In this document: positions 7,550 through 16,282 of the stretch, in pieces
Layout: each line of letters starts with the position of its first letter
Numbering within the stretch: the stretch's first letter is position 1
Assembly (NCBI GenBank): GCA_025057575.1
Contig: JANXBO010000017.1
Coordinates: forward strand, 1 to 50,426
From: Candidatus Caldisaccharidevorator malaysiensis
GTDB taxonomy: Bacteria; Armatimonadota; Fervidibacteria; Fervidibacterales; Fervidibacteraceae
Length of the DNA: 50,426 nucleotides
Reading direction: 5' to 3'
Notes under the pieces: generated by a model
What the model was told of the DNA's origin: nothing
Database searches by the model: none
Seen by the model: the letters and a program-made list of their open reading frames with translations, nothing else
Position numbers and translations under genes: made by a program

Positions 7550-8546
7550 GGGACAGCATTTGACTCAAGAAGAGGCGGCATCGGTAATGGGCGAGGTGAT
7601 GGATGGTGCGGCGACACCTGCTCAGATCGGAGCCCTACTGGTCGCCTTACGAATGAAAAGGGAGACCGAAGACGAAATCACCGGCTTTGCCCAGGCGATG
7701 AGGGAAAGGGCGGTCCAGGTTCCCGTTCGGCGGCGCCCTCTCACCGATACCTGTGGGACAGGTGGCGACGCCGTTAAAACCTTTAATGTCTCCACAGCAG
7801 CCGCCTTCATTGCAGCCGGTGCGGGAGCCAACATCGCCAAGCACGGCAACCGTTCCGTCACCAGCCTCAGCGGGAGCGCCGATGTGTTGGAGCAACTGGG
7901 ATATCCCTTGGATCTGCCCCCCGAAAAAGTTGGTCAATGTTTGGATGAGGTCGGCATTGCCTTTTTATTCGCCCCGTCTTTTCATCCCGCAATGAAGGCA
8001 GCGCTCGGACCAAGGAGGGAGATCAAACTCCGGACCGTTTTTAACCTTTTAGGACCCTTGACCAATCCCTTTCGTCCCGAAGGTCAAGTGATGGGAATCT
8101 ATGACGGCACCCGCGCTCTGAGTATCGCCCAAGTCCTCAGGAACCTGGGGCTTAAAAGAGCCTTTGTCGTTTTTAGTTTGGATGGAATGGACGAGATTTC
8201 CGTAACGGCTCCGACGCTTATCACGGAATTAAAAAATCGCCACATCCACCAGTGGCTTTTTTTCCCTGAATCCGTTGGCATCAAAAAAGCCGATCCGGCG
8301 GCTATCCGTGCCACCAGCCCCAAGGAAAATGCCGATTTGCTGCTTCGGCTTTTTTCTAATGATTTGGAAGGTCCCGTCTTGGATATGGCGGTCCTGAACG
8401 CCGCCGCCGCTTTGGTCGTCAGCGGCATTGCCGAAGACTTTGATCAGGGCATCATAATGGCGAGAGAAGCGGTAAAATCAGGTGCAGCCAAAAGAAAATT
8501 GAATGATTTGATTGACTTCGCCAGCAAACAGAAATCCCACTCATAG
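7515..8546 (+). CDS. trpD: Anthranilate phosphoribosyltransferase
   Basis: Transfers phosphoribose from PRPP to anthranilate in tryptophan synthesis. About 343 residues, the normal family length. The GTGGD PRPP-binding loop (TDTCGTGGDAVKTFNVST), the AKHGNRSVTSLSGSADVLEQLG block, RTVFNLLGPLTNP and DGMDEIS are all present. The start is uncertain: the GTG at 7515 matches the family N-terminus (TIVEALQKVIEGQHLTQEEA), and another GTG at 7506 is possible. It overlaps the end of cutA and is followed 41 nt later by trpC, so the two tryptophan genes form a pair; other trp genes are not in view. Confidence 0.95.
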   Translation: MTIVEALQKVIEGQHLTQEEAASVMGEVMDGAATPAQIGALLVALRMKRETEDEITGFAQAMRERAVQVPVRRRPLTDTCGTGGDAVKTFNVSTAAAFIAAGAGANIAKHGNRSVTSLSGSADVLEQLGYPLDLPPEKVGQCLDEVGIAFLFAPSFHPAMKAALGPRREIKLRTVFNLLGPLTNPFRPEGQVMGIYDGTRALSIAQVLRNLGLKRAFVVFSLDGMDEISVTAPTLITELKNRHIHQWLFFPESVGIKKADPAAIRATSPKENADLLLRLFSNDLEGPVLDMAVLNAAAALVVSGIAEDFDQGIIMAREAVKSGAAKRKLNDLIDFASKQKSHS

Positions 8547-8587
8547 ACAAGTCAAAGACCAGTCAAAGACGAATTGGAGAAAAGAAA

Positions 8588-9406
8588 ATGAACTGGCTTC
8601 AAACAATCGCCGTCCGAAAAAAAGAAGAGGTTGCGGAGCGAAAAAGGACGAGCGATTTTTGCTGGTTAAGGGAGCAGGCGCAGAACCTGGTGAAGGTGGC
8701 TCCCAATCGGGGGTTTCTCTCCGCCATTAAGAGAAAGGAGACAGGACCGATTCGGCTGATCGCAGAACTGAAGGTCCGGTCACCGGTCAAGGGGCAGTTT
8801 GTTGCCAGTGAAAAAAAGGAAGAGATCCTGGAATCTTATGAAAGAAGCCCTGCCGCTGCGATCTCGGTGCTGACCGATTTCCCTTTTTTCGGGGGAGACC
8901 TATCGGATCTCGCCCTGGCGAAGGAAAAAACCTCCAAACCGGTCCTGCGCAAGGACTTTATCATAGACCCGTTTCAAGTCTACGAAGCACGGGTTGCGGG
9001 CGCGGACGCTCTTCTTCTGATTGTCGCCTTGTTATCGGTGGAGCAATTAAAGGACCTTTTGGCATTAAGCAATGACTTAAAGATGGATTGTCTTGTAGAA
9101 GTCCACGATGAAAAGGAGGCGGAGGTAGCCCAGAAGACAGGCGCCGTTTGCATTGGCATTAACAATAGAGATTTAACGACCTTTCAAGTGGACCTTAACA
9201 GGACAGCGCAAGTGATGCAATCCATTGATAAAGGAAAAATTATTGTGGCTGAGTCGGGAATTGAGAGCCGAGAACAGGTGGTTTTTCTGGAAGATTTAGG
9301 CGTAGACGCTCTCTTGGTCGGCGAGGCGTTAGTTCGTGATGGGAACCCACTACGAAAAATTCGGGAACTGTTAGGTTTGGACGAGGACAAGGGAACAGGG
9401 CAATGA
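8588..9406 (+). CDS. trpC: Indole-3-glycerol-phosphate synthase
   Basis: Ring-closing step of tryptophan synthesis, a TIM-barrel enzyme of 272 residues. The substrate-binding lysine region appears as IAELKVRSPVKGQF (family consensus ExKxxSPSKG). VLTDFPFFGGDL, VLRKDFIIDPFQVYEARVAGADALLLI, CIGINNRDLTTFQVDL and VAESGI follow in canonical order, ending in LVGEALVRDGNP. A GGAG precedes the ATG at good distance. The TGA overlaps the ATG of the following acetyltransferase (ATGA). Tight spacing to trpD suggests co-transcription. Confidence 0.96.
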   Translation: MNWLQTIAVRKKEEVAERKRTSDFCWLREQAQNLVKVAPNRGFLSAIKRKETGPIRLIAELKVRSPVKGQFVASEKKEEILESYERSPAAAISVLTDFPFFGGDLSDLALAKEKTSKPVLRKDFIIDPFQVYEARVAGADALLLIVALLSVEQLKDLLALSNDLKMDCLVEVHDEKEAEVAQKTGAVCIGINNRDLTTFQVDLNRTAQVMQSIDKGKIIVAESGIESREQVVFLEDLGVDALLVGEALVRDGNPLRKIRELLGLDEDKGTGQ

Positions 9407-9945
9407 CGACAACGGACCTCACTTGCGGCACCTGGTTCACCCTCAAAAATGGCTCTCAAGTGCTGGTCCGAATGCTGCGCGAAGCGGATGCCGAATCGTT
9501 AGCCGATTTCTTCACGAAAGGGCTGTCCCCGACCAGCCGGGACTTATTTTTTGCTTACGGAATGGATCCCCTGATCGTGGAGTGGGTCCGCGAAGAGCCT
9601 AACTCCGATCGGGTCTTTCGTCTCATTGCCCTTTCGGGTGACACGATCGTCGCATACGCCTACTGGCGAGTCCAGTTAACTAATCCGGGACTGCCCCTTT
9701 TGAGCATTGCGGTCGCCGATCAGTATCAAGGAATCGGTTTGGGAACATTACTGATGGATCTACTGATTGAGGAAGCCAAGGCAAGAAAAATGAAGGGGAT
9801 TGAGTTACACGTGTTCAAACATAACGCCCGGGCGTTGGGGCTCTACAAAAAATTGGGCTTTCAGGTCGTCGGTCAAACTTATGACGGAAGGCAATGGATT
9901 ATGGAGAAGCGATTTGCGCCGATCGGGCGAAGAAGGCGGTCCTGA
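9403..9945 (+). CDS. GNAT-family N-acetyltransferase
   Basis: 180-residue Gcn5-related acetyltransferase. The acetyl-CoA-binding motif A is plain: LLSIAVADQYQGIGLGTLLMDLLIEEAK (Q-x-x-G-x-G). Motif B follows as IELHVFKHNARALGLYKKLGFQVVG. The substrate could be a small-molecule amine or a protein N-terminus or lysine; sequence does not decide. It overlaps trpC by four nucleotides. An amine substrate would be interesting given the polyamine operon 12 kb away, but there is no direct link. Confidence 0.9.
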   Translation: MTTTDLTCGTWFTLKNGSQVLVRMLREADAESLADFFTKGLSPTSRDLFFAYGMDPLIVEWVREEPNSDRVFRLIALSGDTIVAYAYWRVQLTNPGLPLLSIAVADQYQGIGLGTLLMDLLIEEAKARKMKGIELHVFKHNARALGLYKKLGFQVVGQTYDGRQWIMEKRFAPIGRRRRS

Positions 9946-9990
9946 TCGTCTCATCCGCAAGAAGGAGTGAGGAGGAGAGGATTGACGAAA

Positions 9991-10200
9991 ATGGGCAAAG
10001 GAAGGGAACGGCGACGAGAACTGAGGCGGCGACGCCATCGCAGGGAAAAGAGAAGAAAACAGCGACTAAAAGAGGCTCTTCTTCAGGCACGACAAAAGAA
10101 GTTGGAGCAGGTTAGTCCGGTAACGGGTGATCAGGCAGCGGGCACGGTGCCCGAACAACCCGACGGGGAGGCAGGCGCGATGGAGGTGTCGGGTCAATGA
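9991..10200 (+). CDS. Small highly basic protein of unknown function
   Basis: 69 residues. The first ~40 are almost entirely Arg, Lys, Glu, Leu and Gln (GKGRERRRELRRRRHRRE and on), predicted as one long charged helix. The second half is acidic/neutral and probably disordered. GGAGGAGAGG (9970-9979) precedes the ATG; a GTG at 9967 in the same frame is less well placed. The TGA overlaps the ATG of the GHMP kinase (ATGA), which supports a real, translationally coupled gene. A nucleic-acid-binding role is only a guess from charge. Confidence 0.55.
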   Translation: MGKGRERRRELRRRRHRREKRRKQRLKEALLQARQKKLEQVSPVTGDQAAGTVPEQPDGEAGAMEVSGQ

Positions 10201-11093
10201 AGGTGACCGGTCGGGCACCGGTGAGGGTGGACCTGGCGGGTGCGTGGACCGATGTGGTTTACTTTTTTGAGCCTTTTGGTGGGGCGACTTTGAATGCCGC
10301 CATCGGCTACTGGGTGGAGGGGGAACTTCTCGTCGGTCGCCACGCACCAACCCAGGATGGCGTTCAGATTCGCTATCATACTCAGGTTCCGACCGGTTCG
10401 GGGCTGGGCACCTCGGCGGCGATGAATGTCCTTTGGCTGGCTTTGGTCCGTGCTGAGCCGGTGACGACTCCTGAAGCCCGCCAAATGATTGCTGAGGGAT
10501 CTTATCAGGCGGAGAAGATTCTGGGAATCGTTGGGGGTAAGCAGGACCAGTATGCGGCTGCCTTTGGCGGCATCAACCTGTTTGAGTTCTTCAAAGACCG
10601 ATCGGTGGTCCACCCCGTTCGCATACCGGCGGACAAGTTAGCGGAACTGGAGAGGCGCCTGGTTCTTTGCTACACCGGAGCGTCCCGCCTTTCCTCCCGC
10701 ATCCACGAAAATGTCTGGGGTCGCTTCAGTAGAGGGCACCGAGAGGTTTTGGATGCTCTTTTGACAATGAGGGATAGCGCCTATCAGGCAAAGGAGGCAT
10801 TGGAGAAAGGCGATTGGGAGGAAGTCGGCAAGATCCTGACCCTCCAATTTGAATGCTCCAAGCGGCTGGATGCCTCCACCACCAACGAGACCATTGAGCG
10901 GCTCTTTTCCGAGGTGGCTCCCGACATCTTGGGCGGAAAACCCTGCGGTGCTGGCGGTGGGGGCTGCCTTCTGTTCCTTTGCAAAGACCAGGACGCCAAA
11001 AGCCGAGTGGAGGAAAAGATTACCACCCACAAAATGACCCTGCTCCCCTTCCGCTTTGATTTCGCCGGTCTGACGGTCCACATTGAACCTTAA
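10197..11093 (+). CDS. GHMP-family sugar kinase (heptose-7-phosphate kinase/fucokinase-like)
   Basis: 298-residue small-molecule kinase. The N-terminal substrate-binding segment is GRAPVRVDLAGAWTDV, the glycine/serine-rich ATP loop is PTGSGLGTSAAMNV, and the C-terminal GHMP motif is GGKPCGAGGGGCLLF. The KQDQYAAAFGGINLFEF block resembles HddA-like D-glycero-D-manno-heptose 7-phosphate kinases and L-fucokinase C-terminal domains. No other heptose or fucose genes are nearby, so the sugar is unassigned. Start and stop are coupled to the small basic protein upstream. Confidence 0.85.
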   Translation: MKVTGRAPVRVDLAGAWTDVVYFFEPFGGATLNAAIGYWVEGELLVGRHAPTQDGVQIRYHTQVPTGSGLGTSAAMNVLWLALVRAEPVTTPEARQMIAEGSYQAEKILGIVGGKQDQYAAAFGGINLFEFFKDRSVVHPVRIPADKLAELERRLVLCYTGASRLSSRIHENVWGRFSRGHREVLDALLTMRDSAYQAKEALEKGDWEEVGKILTLQFECSKRLDASTTNETIERLFSEVAPDILGGKPCGAGGGGCLLFLCKDQDAKSRVEEKITTHKMTLLPFRFDFAGLTVHIEP

Positions 11094-11134
11094 GAGCCGT
11101 CCCTTTCAATGGCATAATGGTGAACGGACCGGCA

Positions 11135-11911
11135 ATGAGACGACGGGGCTTCACGGTAACGGAACTGTTGGTCGTTTTAGCCGTTGTCGCCATTCTGGCA
11201 GGGGTGCTGCTACCCGTTTTCCTCCGAATGAGGGAGCGATCAGCCCAAAACGCCTGTATGGGCAATCTGCGGCAGTTGAGCCAAGCCCTCTCGGCTTACT
11301 CTCAGGATTATGATGATGTGAATGTTCTGTCTTACCAATGTCGCCTTTTACCCCTGCGCATTCCTTGGCTCTATGCCCACCTGGTCCTCCCCTACACCAG
11401 GGCGTCTACCGTCACCGCCTGCCCCTCTCAAGTTTTTCCACTGCGCGCCGGCGTCCCCAGCCAATTGGCTTCGTCCTTTGGTCTCAATCCTGCTGATGCG
11501 CCCATCATCCCAGTCAGTTACGCCATTAACGCCAATAATGACGATGCGGTTGATCCAGCGACCTGTCACAAAGGGGCATCCGGACGGCTACCCGGTTATG
11601 CCGGTATCTCACGCCTGCGCATCATCCGACCCGAGTCTCGGCTGGTTCTAATGGACAGCGAAACCAACCCCAATAAGGTGGAAGACCCCAATCCTGCGGG
11701 GATGGCTCCGTCAACGCCTCCCAACGGTTGGAGGATCTTTGATCCTGCCCCCGCTGCCAACAACCCCAATGTGAGCATCGGGATCTGGTTGGTAGGGCGT
11801 CACAGTGACGGGACCAACATTCTCTTTGCCGACGGACATAGCAAGTGGTTTTCTGTCCGGCAGGTAATTAATCAGTGCGTTCAAGAGCGCTGGATCGCTG
11901 ACTTACCTTAA
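11135..11911 (+). CDS. Prepilin-type pseudopilin with H-X9-DG C-terminal motif
   Basis: Type II secretion/type IV pilin-like secreted or surface protein. The class III signal MRRRGFTVTELLVVLAVVAILAGV has the Gly-Phe-Thr-x5-Glu pattern cleaved by prepilin peptidase. Next comes a long helix (MRERSAQNACMGNLRQLSQALSAYSQDYDD). Near the C-terminus HSDGTNILFADGHSKW fits the H-X9-DG motif exactly (His, nine residues, Asp-Gly). This subclass is heavily expanded in Planctomycetota, Armatimonadota and related phyla. I chose the ATG at 11135 that begins the basic n-region; another ATG at 11117 would add six residues. Confidence 0.9.
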   Translation: MRRRGFTVTELLVVLAVVAILAGVLLPVFLRMRERSAQNACMGNLRQLSQALSAYSQDYDDVNVLSYQCRLLPLRIPWLYAHLVLPYTRASTVTACPSQVFPLRAGVPSQLASSFGLNPADAPIIPVSYAINANNDDAVDPATCHKGASGRLPGYAGISRLRIIRPESRLVLMDSETNPNKVEDPNPAGMAPSTPPNGWRIFDPAPAANNPNVSIGIWLVGRHSDGTNILFADGHSKWFSVRQVINQCVQERWIADLP

Positions 11912-11991
11912 TCGCTTCTTTCGTCATTTCCCACCGCTGTTATAGAATTTCCTTTGGTGATCGGCTCCTGCGCCCTATTATTGCCATTTCA

Positions 11992-12981
11992 ATGGGTGAT
12001 CCCGCAGGCATCGGACCGGAAATTATTGTCAAAGCCCTCCGCCATCCCCTTGTCCGAAGAAAAGTCAACCCAATCGTCGTCGGCAGCCTTTCTGTCATTT
12101 CTCAAGCCGCCCGTCTAATGGGTCTGGAGGACACTGTCAAGGAAGTCACTGATGCTGGTGTTGAGGGGTTCCCGCCACAAGTGATCCCTGTGGTGGATAT
12201 CGGCGACGCCCAGATAGAAACCATTGAGCCCGGTAGGAAGGATGCCCGATATGGACGCATCGCCGTTCAGTCAATGGAGTCGGCTCTGTCCCTCGTCCTT
12301 TCCGGTCAAGCCAACGGGTTGGTAACCGCCCCCATTTGCAAGGAGTCGGCTCATTTAGCGGGCTTTCCCTATCCAGGGGTGACAGAGTTTTTGGCAGATC
12401 GCTGCGGGGTCAAGGAAACGAAATTGATGCTTTGGTCCGCACCCCTTAAAGTCATTCACACGACGGGACACCTTGCCCTGAAAGAAGCCTTGAAACGGTT
12501 GACGCCGTCCGCTATCGTTCGGACGGCGGAACTGGGCAAGCAGGTGTGGGCAAAGGTTTACAAAAGAGAGCCCCGCATCGCAGTCGCTGCTGTCAATCCC
12601 CACTTGGGAGAGGGAGGTGCCTTTGGAAATGACGATCAGGAAATCGTGGAGCCGGCAGTATCGTTGCTCAAGGAGAAGGGTTTTACCGTTTTTGGTCCTG
12701 TTCCCGCTGACACGGTCTTTTATCACGCCCGCAAGGGGCTCTATGACATCGTCGTTGCCCACTACCACGACCAAGGTCATATCCCGGTCAAGTTGTTAGC
12801 CTTTGAGTCAGCGGTCAATGTGACCGCAGGGTTGCCCATTGTCCGCACCTCCCCCGATCACGGAGTCGCTTTTGACATCGCATGGCAAAATAAAGCCCGA
12901 GAGGGGAGTCTGGTGCGGGCAATCCTCTTAGCAGCACGGCTGGCGCAAAGTGAAAGAATGAATCGGGAGGTTCGGAGATGA
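11992..12981 (+). CDS. pdxA: PdxA-family 4-phosphohydroxy-L-threonine / 4-phospho-D-threonate dehydrogenase
   Basis: NAD-dependent, metal-dependent oxidative decarboxylase. It is either the pyridoxal-phosphate pathway enzyme or the PdxA2 subclass acting on 4-phospho-threonate/erythronate. Family blocks are GDPAGIGPEI, LVTAPICKE, HTTGHLALKEAL, VNPHLGEGGAFG, AHYHDQGHIPVK and NVTAGLPIVRTSPDHGVAFDIA. The QGHIPVK and EGSL-type C-terminal features look closer to PdxA2. The only standard in-frame start is ATG 11992, inside the conserved N-terminus. In-frame codons upstream encode RPIIAIS, and a CTG at 11968 sits 5 nt after GGTGATC, so the true start may be CTG. Its TGA overlaps the next gene (ATGA). 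Confidence 0.88.
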   Translation: MGDPAGIGPEIIVKALRHPLVRRKVNPIVVGSLSVISQAARLMGLEDTVKEVTDAGVEGFPPQVIPVVDIGDAQIETIEPGRKDARYGRIAVQSMESALSLVLSGQANGLVTAPICKESAHLAGFPYPGVTEFLADRCGVKETKLMLWSAPLKVIHTTGHLALKEALKRLTPSAIVRTAELGKQVWAKVYKREPRIAVAAVNPHLGEGGAFGNDDQEIVEPAVSLLKEKGFTVFGPVPADTVFYHARKGLYDIVVAHYHDQGHIPVKLLAFESAVNVTAGLPIVRTSPDHGVAFDIAWQNKAREGSLVRAILLAARLAQSERMNREVRR

Positions 12982-13919
12982 GAAAAGCGTTGCCGGTCAC
13001 GGTGAGCGTCGCTCTTTTTCTTGTCCTGACCGCCGTTGCCACCCAAAACACGGAAGGACATCTGCTTCGCTATAAATTCCTCACCGATGTCGCTTTTCTT
13101 TACGAGAACACGTTTACGATAAATATGACGGTGAACCTTCCCCTTCCCAACCAGGATGTGACGATGAATATGGATATGGAAGGTCAGACAAGGGAATGGC
13201 AGCGAGCGGAAGAGGTGGACAAAGACGGCATTGCGACCATCTTGATGACGACCACGGGAAAGATGAAAATGACGATGACAGGGCTGCCGACCCCCGGACA
13301 GCCTGAATTGTCAATGGACATCCCCAGAACCCGAATGAAACTGCGGATTGACCCCCGCGGTCGGGTCCTTCAAATGGAGATTTTGGAGATGGACGAGACC
13401 TTAAAGGAAAAGATGCCCTTCTCACCGGGAGACATTAGTTTTGGCGGTGGCGCTGGTGGAATGGGATACCAAGGGATTCTTTTCCCAGAAAATCCGGCAA
13501 AAGAAGGAGACGACTGGGACGCCACTCAGACGATCAACTTTTCCATAAAGGACCGATCAGTGCGCTATGAGGTTAAGGGCAGAGCCCGTCTGATCGGTCT
13601 TGAAAAAGTCGCCGGCAGAGACTGTGTCGTTATAGAGAACACCTACGAGATGGTCCAATTGGGCGATATGATCCGACAAATTACCGAAGCCGTTGCTCCC
13701 CCAGGCGGCGCTCAGTTGACAGTAGACGGCTCGGTCAAGGGCACCAACAAGTTTTGGTTTGACAACAACGCCGGTCACGAGGTAAGATCGGAAGGCTCCG
13801 CTGACATGGAGATGAGTATGACCATTCAGGCACAGGGACAACCATCCATTACGATGACAATGAAAGGATCCGCCCAAGGGACCAAGCGGCTTTCTAAGAT
13901 TCTGAAGAAGAAAGAGTGA
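12978..13919 (+). CDS. Secreted protein of unknown function (DUF6263-like)
   Basis: 313 residues with an N-terminal signal peptide (RKALPVTVSVALFLVLTAVA). The mature part is beta-rich with many Met and Thr, for example NMTVNLPLP, MTTTGKMKMTMTGLP and MEMSMTIQAQGQ. It contains LRIDPRGRVLQMEI and a FPENPAKEGDDWDAT segment as in proteins annotated DUF6263. The role is unknown; the architecture suggests a periplasmic or outer-surface beta-barrel-like lipid- or ligand-binding fold. It is coupled to pdxA by ATGA but converges with the hydrolase downstream. Confidence 0.6.
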   Translation: MRKALPVTVSVALFLVLTAVATQNTEGHLLRYKFLTDVAFLYENTFTINMTVNLPLPNQDVTMNMDMEGQTREWQRAEEVDKDGIATILMTTTGKMKMTMTGLPTPGQPELSMDIPRTRMKLRIDPRGRVLQMEILEMDETLKEKMPFSPGDISFGGGAGGMGYQGILFPENPAKEGDDWDATQTINFSIKDRSVRYEVKGRARLIGLEKVAGRDCVVIENTYEMVQLGDMIRQITEAVAPPGGAQLTVDGSVKGTNKFWFDNNAGHEVRSEGSADMEMSMTIQAQGQPSITMTMKGSAQGTKRLSKILKKKE

Positions 13920-13946
13920 CGACACGACAATGGCAACGTTACTCTT
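13912..13946. terminator. Inverted repeat between convergent genes, possible bidirectional terminator
   Basis: AAGAGTGACG (13912-13921) pairs with CGTTACTCTT (13937-13946): a 10-bp stem with one G-T pair and a 15-nt loop, covering both stop codons of the convergent genes. The A-run on one side and T-run on the other are short (AAGAAAG / CTCTT), so termination would be modest. Confidence 0.4.
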
Positions 13947-14589
13947 CGGGATCCAGAAGGATCACTTCTGCTTGATCCCCCACTAACTTCTGGAACTCCA
14001 CCGCATCGGCACGGGAACCGACGATCGCCCCCCAGTGCATCGGAATAACCCTCTTGGGCCTGATCTTCTGAACCGCTTCGGCAGCCTCCCGGGCATCCAT
14101 CACATAGGTCCCGCTGACGGGGAGGAGAGCAAGGTCTACCGGTCCCAGGGTTTCCATCTCGGGGATCACATCGGTGTCGCCTGCATGATAGATGACCAGC
14201 CCCCCAAGATGAATCAGATAACCCACACCATCGTAACCCTTCGGATGAAAGTTTTGCCGGTCCGCTCGGACATTGTAGGCAGGGACGACGCGGACGGTCA
14301 CCCCCTTCTCGGTCACCTGGTCACCCGCTTGGACGACCTTGACCTCACCGGTCAACTTAGCGGCGGCACTTTTCGGCGCCACAATAACCGCTCCCGGCTT
14401 TGCCACCAGGTCCACCGACGACTGTTCACAGTGGTCAAAGTGGTCGTGGGTAATTAACACCAGGTCTGCCTCGTTACGCTTCTTCTTCAACTGATAAGGG
14501 TCAATGGCTACGGCGACATCTCCCGACCGAAGGAGAAAAGCATCGTGTTTCAGAAGGGTGATCTCTACTCCATTAACACGCACGGACAT
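13939..14589 (-). CDS. Metallo-beta-lactamase-fold hydrolase (UlaG/UPF0173-like)
   Basis: 216-residue metal-dependent hydrolase. The metal-binding signature THDHFDHCE is present, with further ligands in YHAGDTDVIPEM (His/Asp) and IPMHWGAIVGS (His). Length and lack of insertions fit the UlaG/UPF0173 group, which includes a lactonase and many enzymes of unknown substrate. The start lies inside the 3' end of lnt (17-nt overlap) with GGAGGGAAT ahead of the ATG, so it is the last gene of the minus-strand pheA-lnt run. Confidence 0.88.
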   Translation of the reverse strand: MSVRVNGVEITLLKHDAFLLRSGDVAVAIDPYQLKKKRNEADLVLITHDHFDHCEQSSVDLVAKPGAVIVAPKSAAAKLTGEVKVVQAGDQVTEKGVTVRVVPAYNVRADRQNFHPKGYDGVGYLIHLGGLVIYHAGDTDVIPEMETLGPVDLALLPVSGTYVMDAREAAEAVQKIRPKRVIPMHWGAIVGSRADAVEFQKLVGDQAEVILLDPEE

Positions 14590-16282
14590 TGTAATTCCCT
14601 CCTCTGCGCCAATGTTCCCTCACGATCTCCCGCATCCAGTTTAGCGCTACGGCACGGTAATGCCGAGGCATTAGGCACAGACCAATGACCAACACAGCGA
14701 GCACAACAAATGGAAAATCTCCCAAGCGGTAGTAAAGGGACCGTCCCGAAAGAACGGGAACCGATTGAACCAAAACTTGCCGGCTGCCCATTGGTGCTTC
14801 GGCCAGAACCTTGCCCATCGGTGAGACAATCAGACTGATACCCGTTCCGGCTGCTCGCACCACGGCTCTTTGGGACTCAACCGCCCGAAGGATGGCAACG
14901 CGGGCGTGATGATAAGGGGCAAGACCTTTCCGATACCAATCGTCATTGGTGATGATCGCCACTAATGTCGGCTCATCATCAGCCACCTTTTTGACGAACA
15001 TCTGGCGCAAATGCTGGGGGAAGAGGGACTCAAAGCAGATAAGGACGGGAACGGTAACCCTTCGTCCCTCCTCACCGACCGAGAGGGGAACCACTTCTTT
15101 TCCCGGAGTCGTCTGGGGCTCCTGATGAGGGATCCAATCGGCCAGCCACGACCAACGGTCAGAGAAGGGAACATATTCTCCGAAAGGCACCAAACGGACC
15201 TTCCGATACGCCACCAGCTCCCCCACCCGACCCTTTTCCGCCCATAACCCCAAGGCAGCATTGTAAGATAACCCGTTCTCTTGAGTCGGTGCACCTGCTA
15301 TTAAAAAGACCTTGTAGCGGACCAGAAATTGAAAGAGTTCTTTAAAAAAGGGACTGGCAATATTGGTCGGCGTGATGATGACGGGGACGGCGGTCTCGGA
15401 CCAGACGATTAAATGCGCTCCTTTTTCTGCTGCCTTTGTTGACAGGGTCAGATGTTCTTTCAGCACTTCCTGCAGAAACGCTTCCGAGACATCACCCAGC
15501 CATCTTTCCATCCCGAAACCACCCTGGACAGCAGCAACCGACATCCTCGGTGCCCTTCTCTCCGCTTGCTGACTCCGTTGCAGTTGCAGCCAACCGCCGA
15601 TCAGCAAAAGGACCAGCAGCGCCATCGCCACCATCAATGGCTTTACGGTTCGGTCAATGAGACACTCCACAATCAGAGCATTCATCGTGACTAATAAACC
15701 GCCAAGGGCAAAGGGACCGATGACGGATAACCATTGAAGGATGACGAGACAGTTGACTTGACTGGAGGCGAGAAGGCACCAGGGATAGCCAAAGGGTCCC
15801 AGACATCGGAGCCATTCGGTCAGCATCCAAGCGGCGCTGATGCCCGCTGCCAAAAGGAACCCCTTTCCGTGCCGCAACAGTGCCCTGACCAGAAGAGCAA
15901 ACAGGACAGCATACAAAGATTGGTAACAAATGACGGTTAGAAAGGCGACGACAGCCCAAAAGAGCATCGGGGACTGGGGCGTTTCGGTGTAGGGACCCAA
16001 TCGTTGGACGGTTGGAACGATCCATCCATTGACCAAGCCGTGGAAGACAAGACCCCACAGAAGCGACAACCCCAACGCCTGACGGAAGGAAGAGATTTTC
16101 AAACTGTAAAGCCAAGGGGCAAGAGCCAACCAGGCGAGAGGGCTGGCACTGGGCAGGTAAAAAACAACGGCGAGGAAAAGGGCAGAGGCAGCGGTCAGGG
16201 CTACGGTGAGAAATTGGGACCAAGCTGCAGAAGGCGAGATGAGGGTTTTTCGGACTGGCTCTTCAATGATAGGGCGCCCCAT
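14573..16282 (-). CDS. lnt: Apolipoprotein N-acyltransferase
   Basis: Integral membrane enzyme that adds the third acyl chain to the N-terminal Cys of lipoproteins. 569 residues: an N-terminal membrane part of about eight helices (residues ~15-245), then a periplasmic nitrilase-fold domain. The Glu-Lys-Cys triad is seen in IVWSETAVP, AYRKVRLVPFGEYVPF and VLICFESLFP. NDDWY...HHARVAILRAVESQRAVVRAAGTG is the Lnt signature, and a last C-terminal helix is present. Its presence points to triacylated lipoproteins and so to a diderm envelope. The ATG lies inside the preceding gene (82-nt overlap), which is unusual but the only good start. Confidence 0.95.
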   Translation of the reverse strand: MGRPIIEEPVRKTLISPSAAWSQFLTVALTAASALFLAVVFYLPSASPLAWLALAPWLYSLKISSFRQALGLSLLWGLVFHGLVNGWIVPTVQRLGPYTETPQSPMLFWAVVAFLTVICYQSLYAVLFALLVRALLRHGKGFLLAAGISAAWMLTEWLRCLGPFGYPWCLLASSQVNCLVILQWLSVIGPFALGGLLVTMNALIVECLIDRTVKPLMVAMALLVLLLIGGWLQLQRSQQAERRAPRMSVAAVQGGFGMERWLGDVSEAFLQEVLKEHLTLSTKAAEKGAHLIVWSETAVPVIITPTNIASPFFKELFQFLVRYKVFLIAGAPTQENGLSYNAALGLWAEKGRVGELVAYRKVRLVPFGEYVPFSDRWSWLADWIPHQEPQTTPGKEVVPLSVGEEGRRVTVPVLICFESLFPQHLRQMFVKKVADDEPTLVAIITNDDWYRKGLAPYHHARVAILRAVESQRAVVRAAGTGISLIVSPMGKVLAEAPMGSRQVLVQSVPVLSGRSLYYRLGDFPFVVLAVLVIGLCLMPRHYRAVALNWMREIVREHWRRGGNYNVRAC

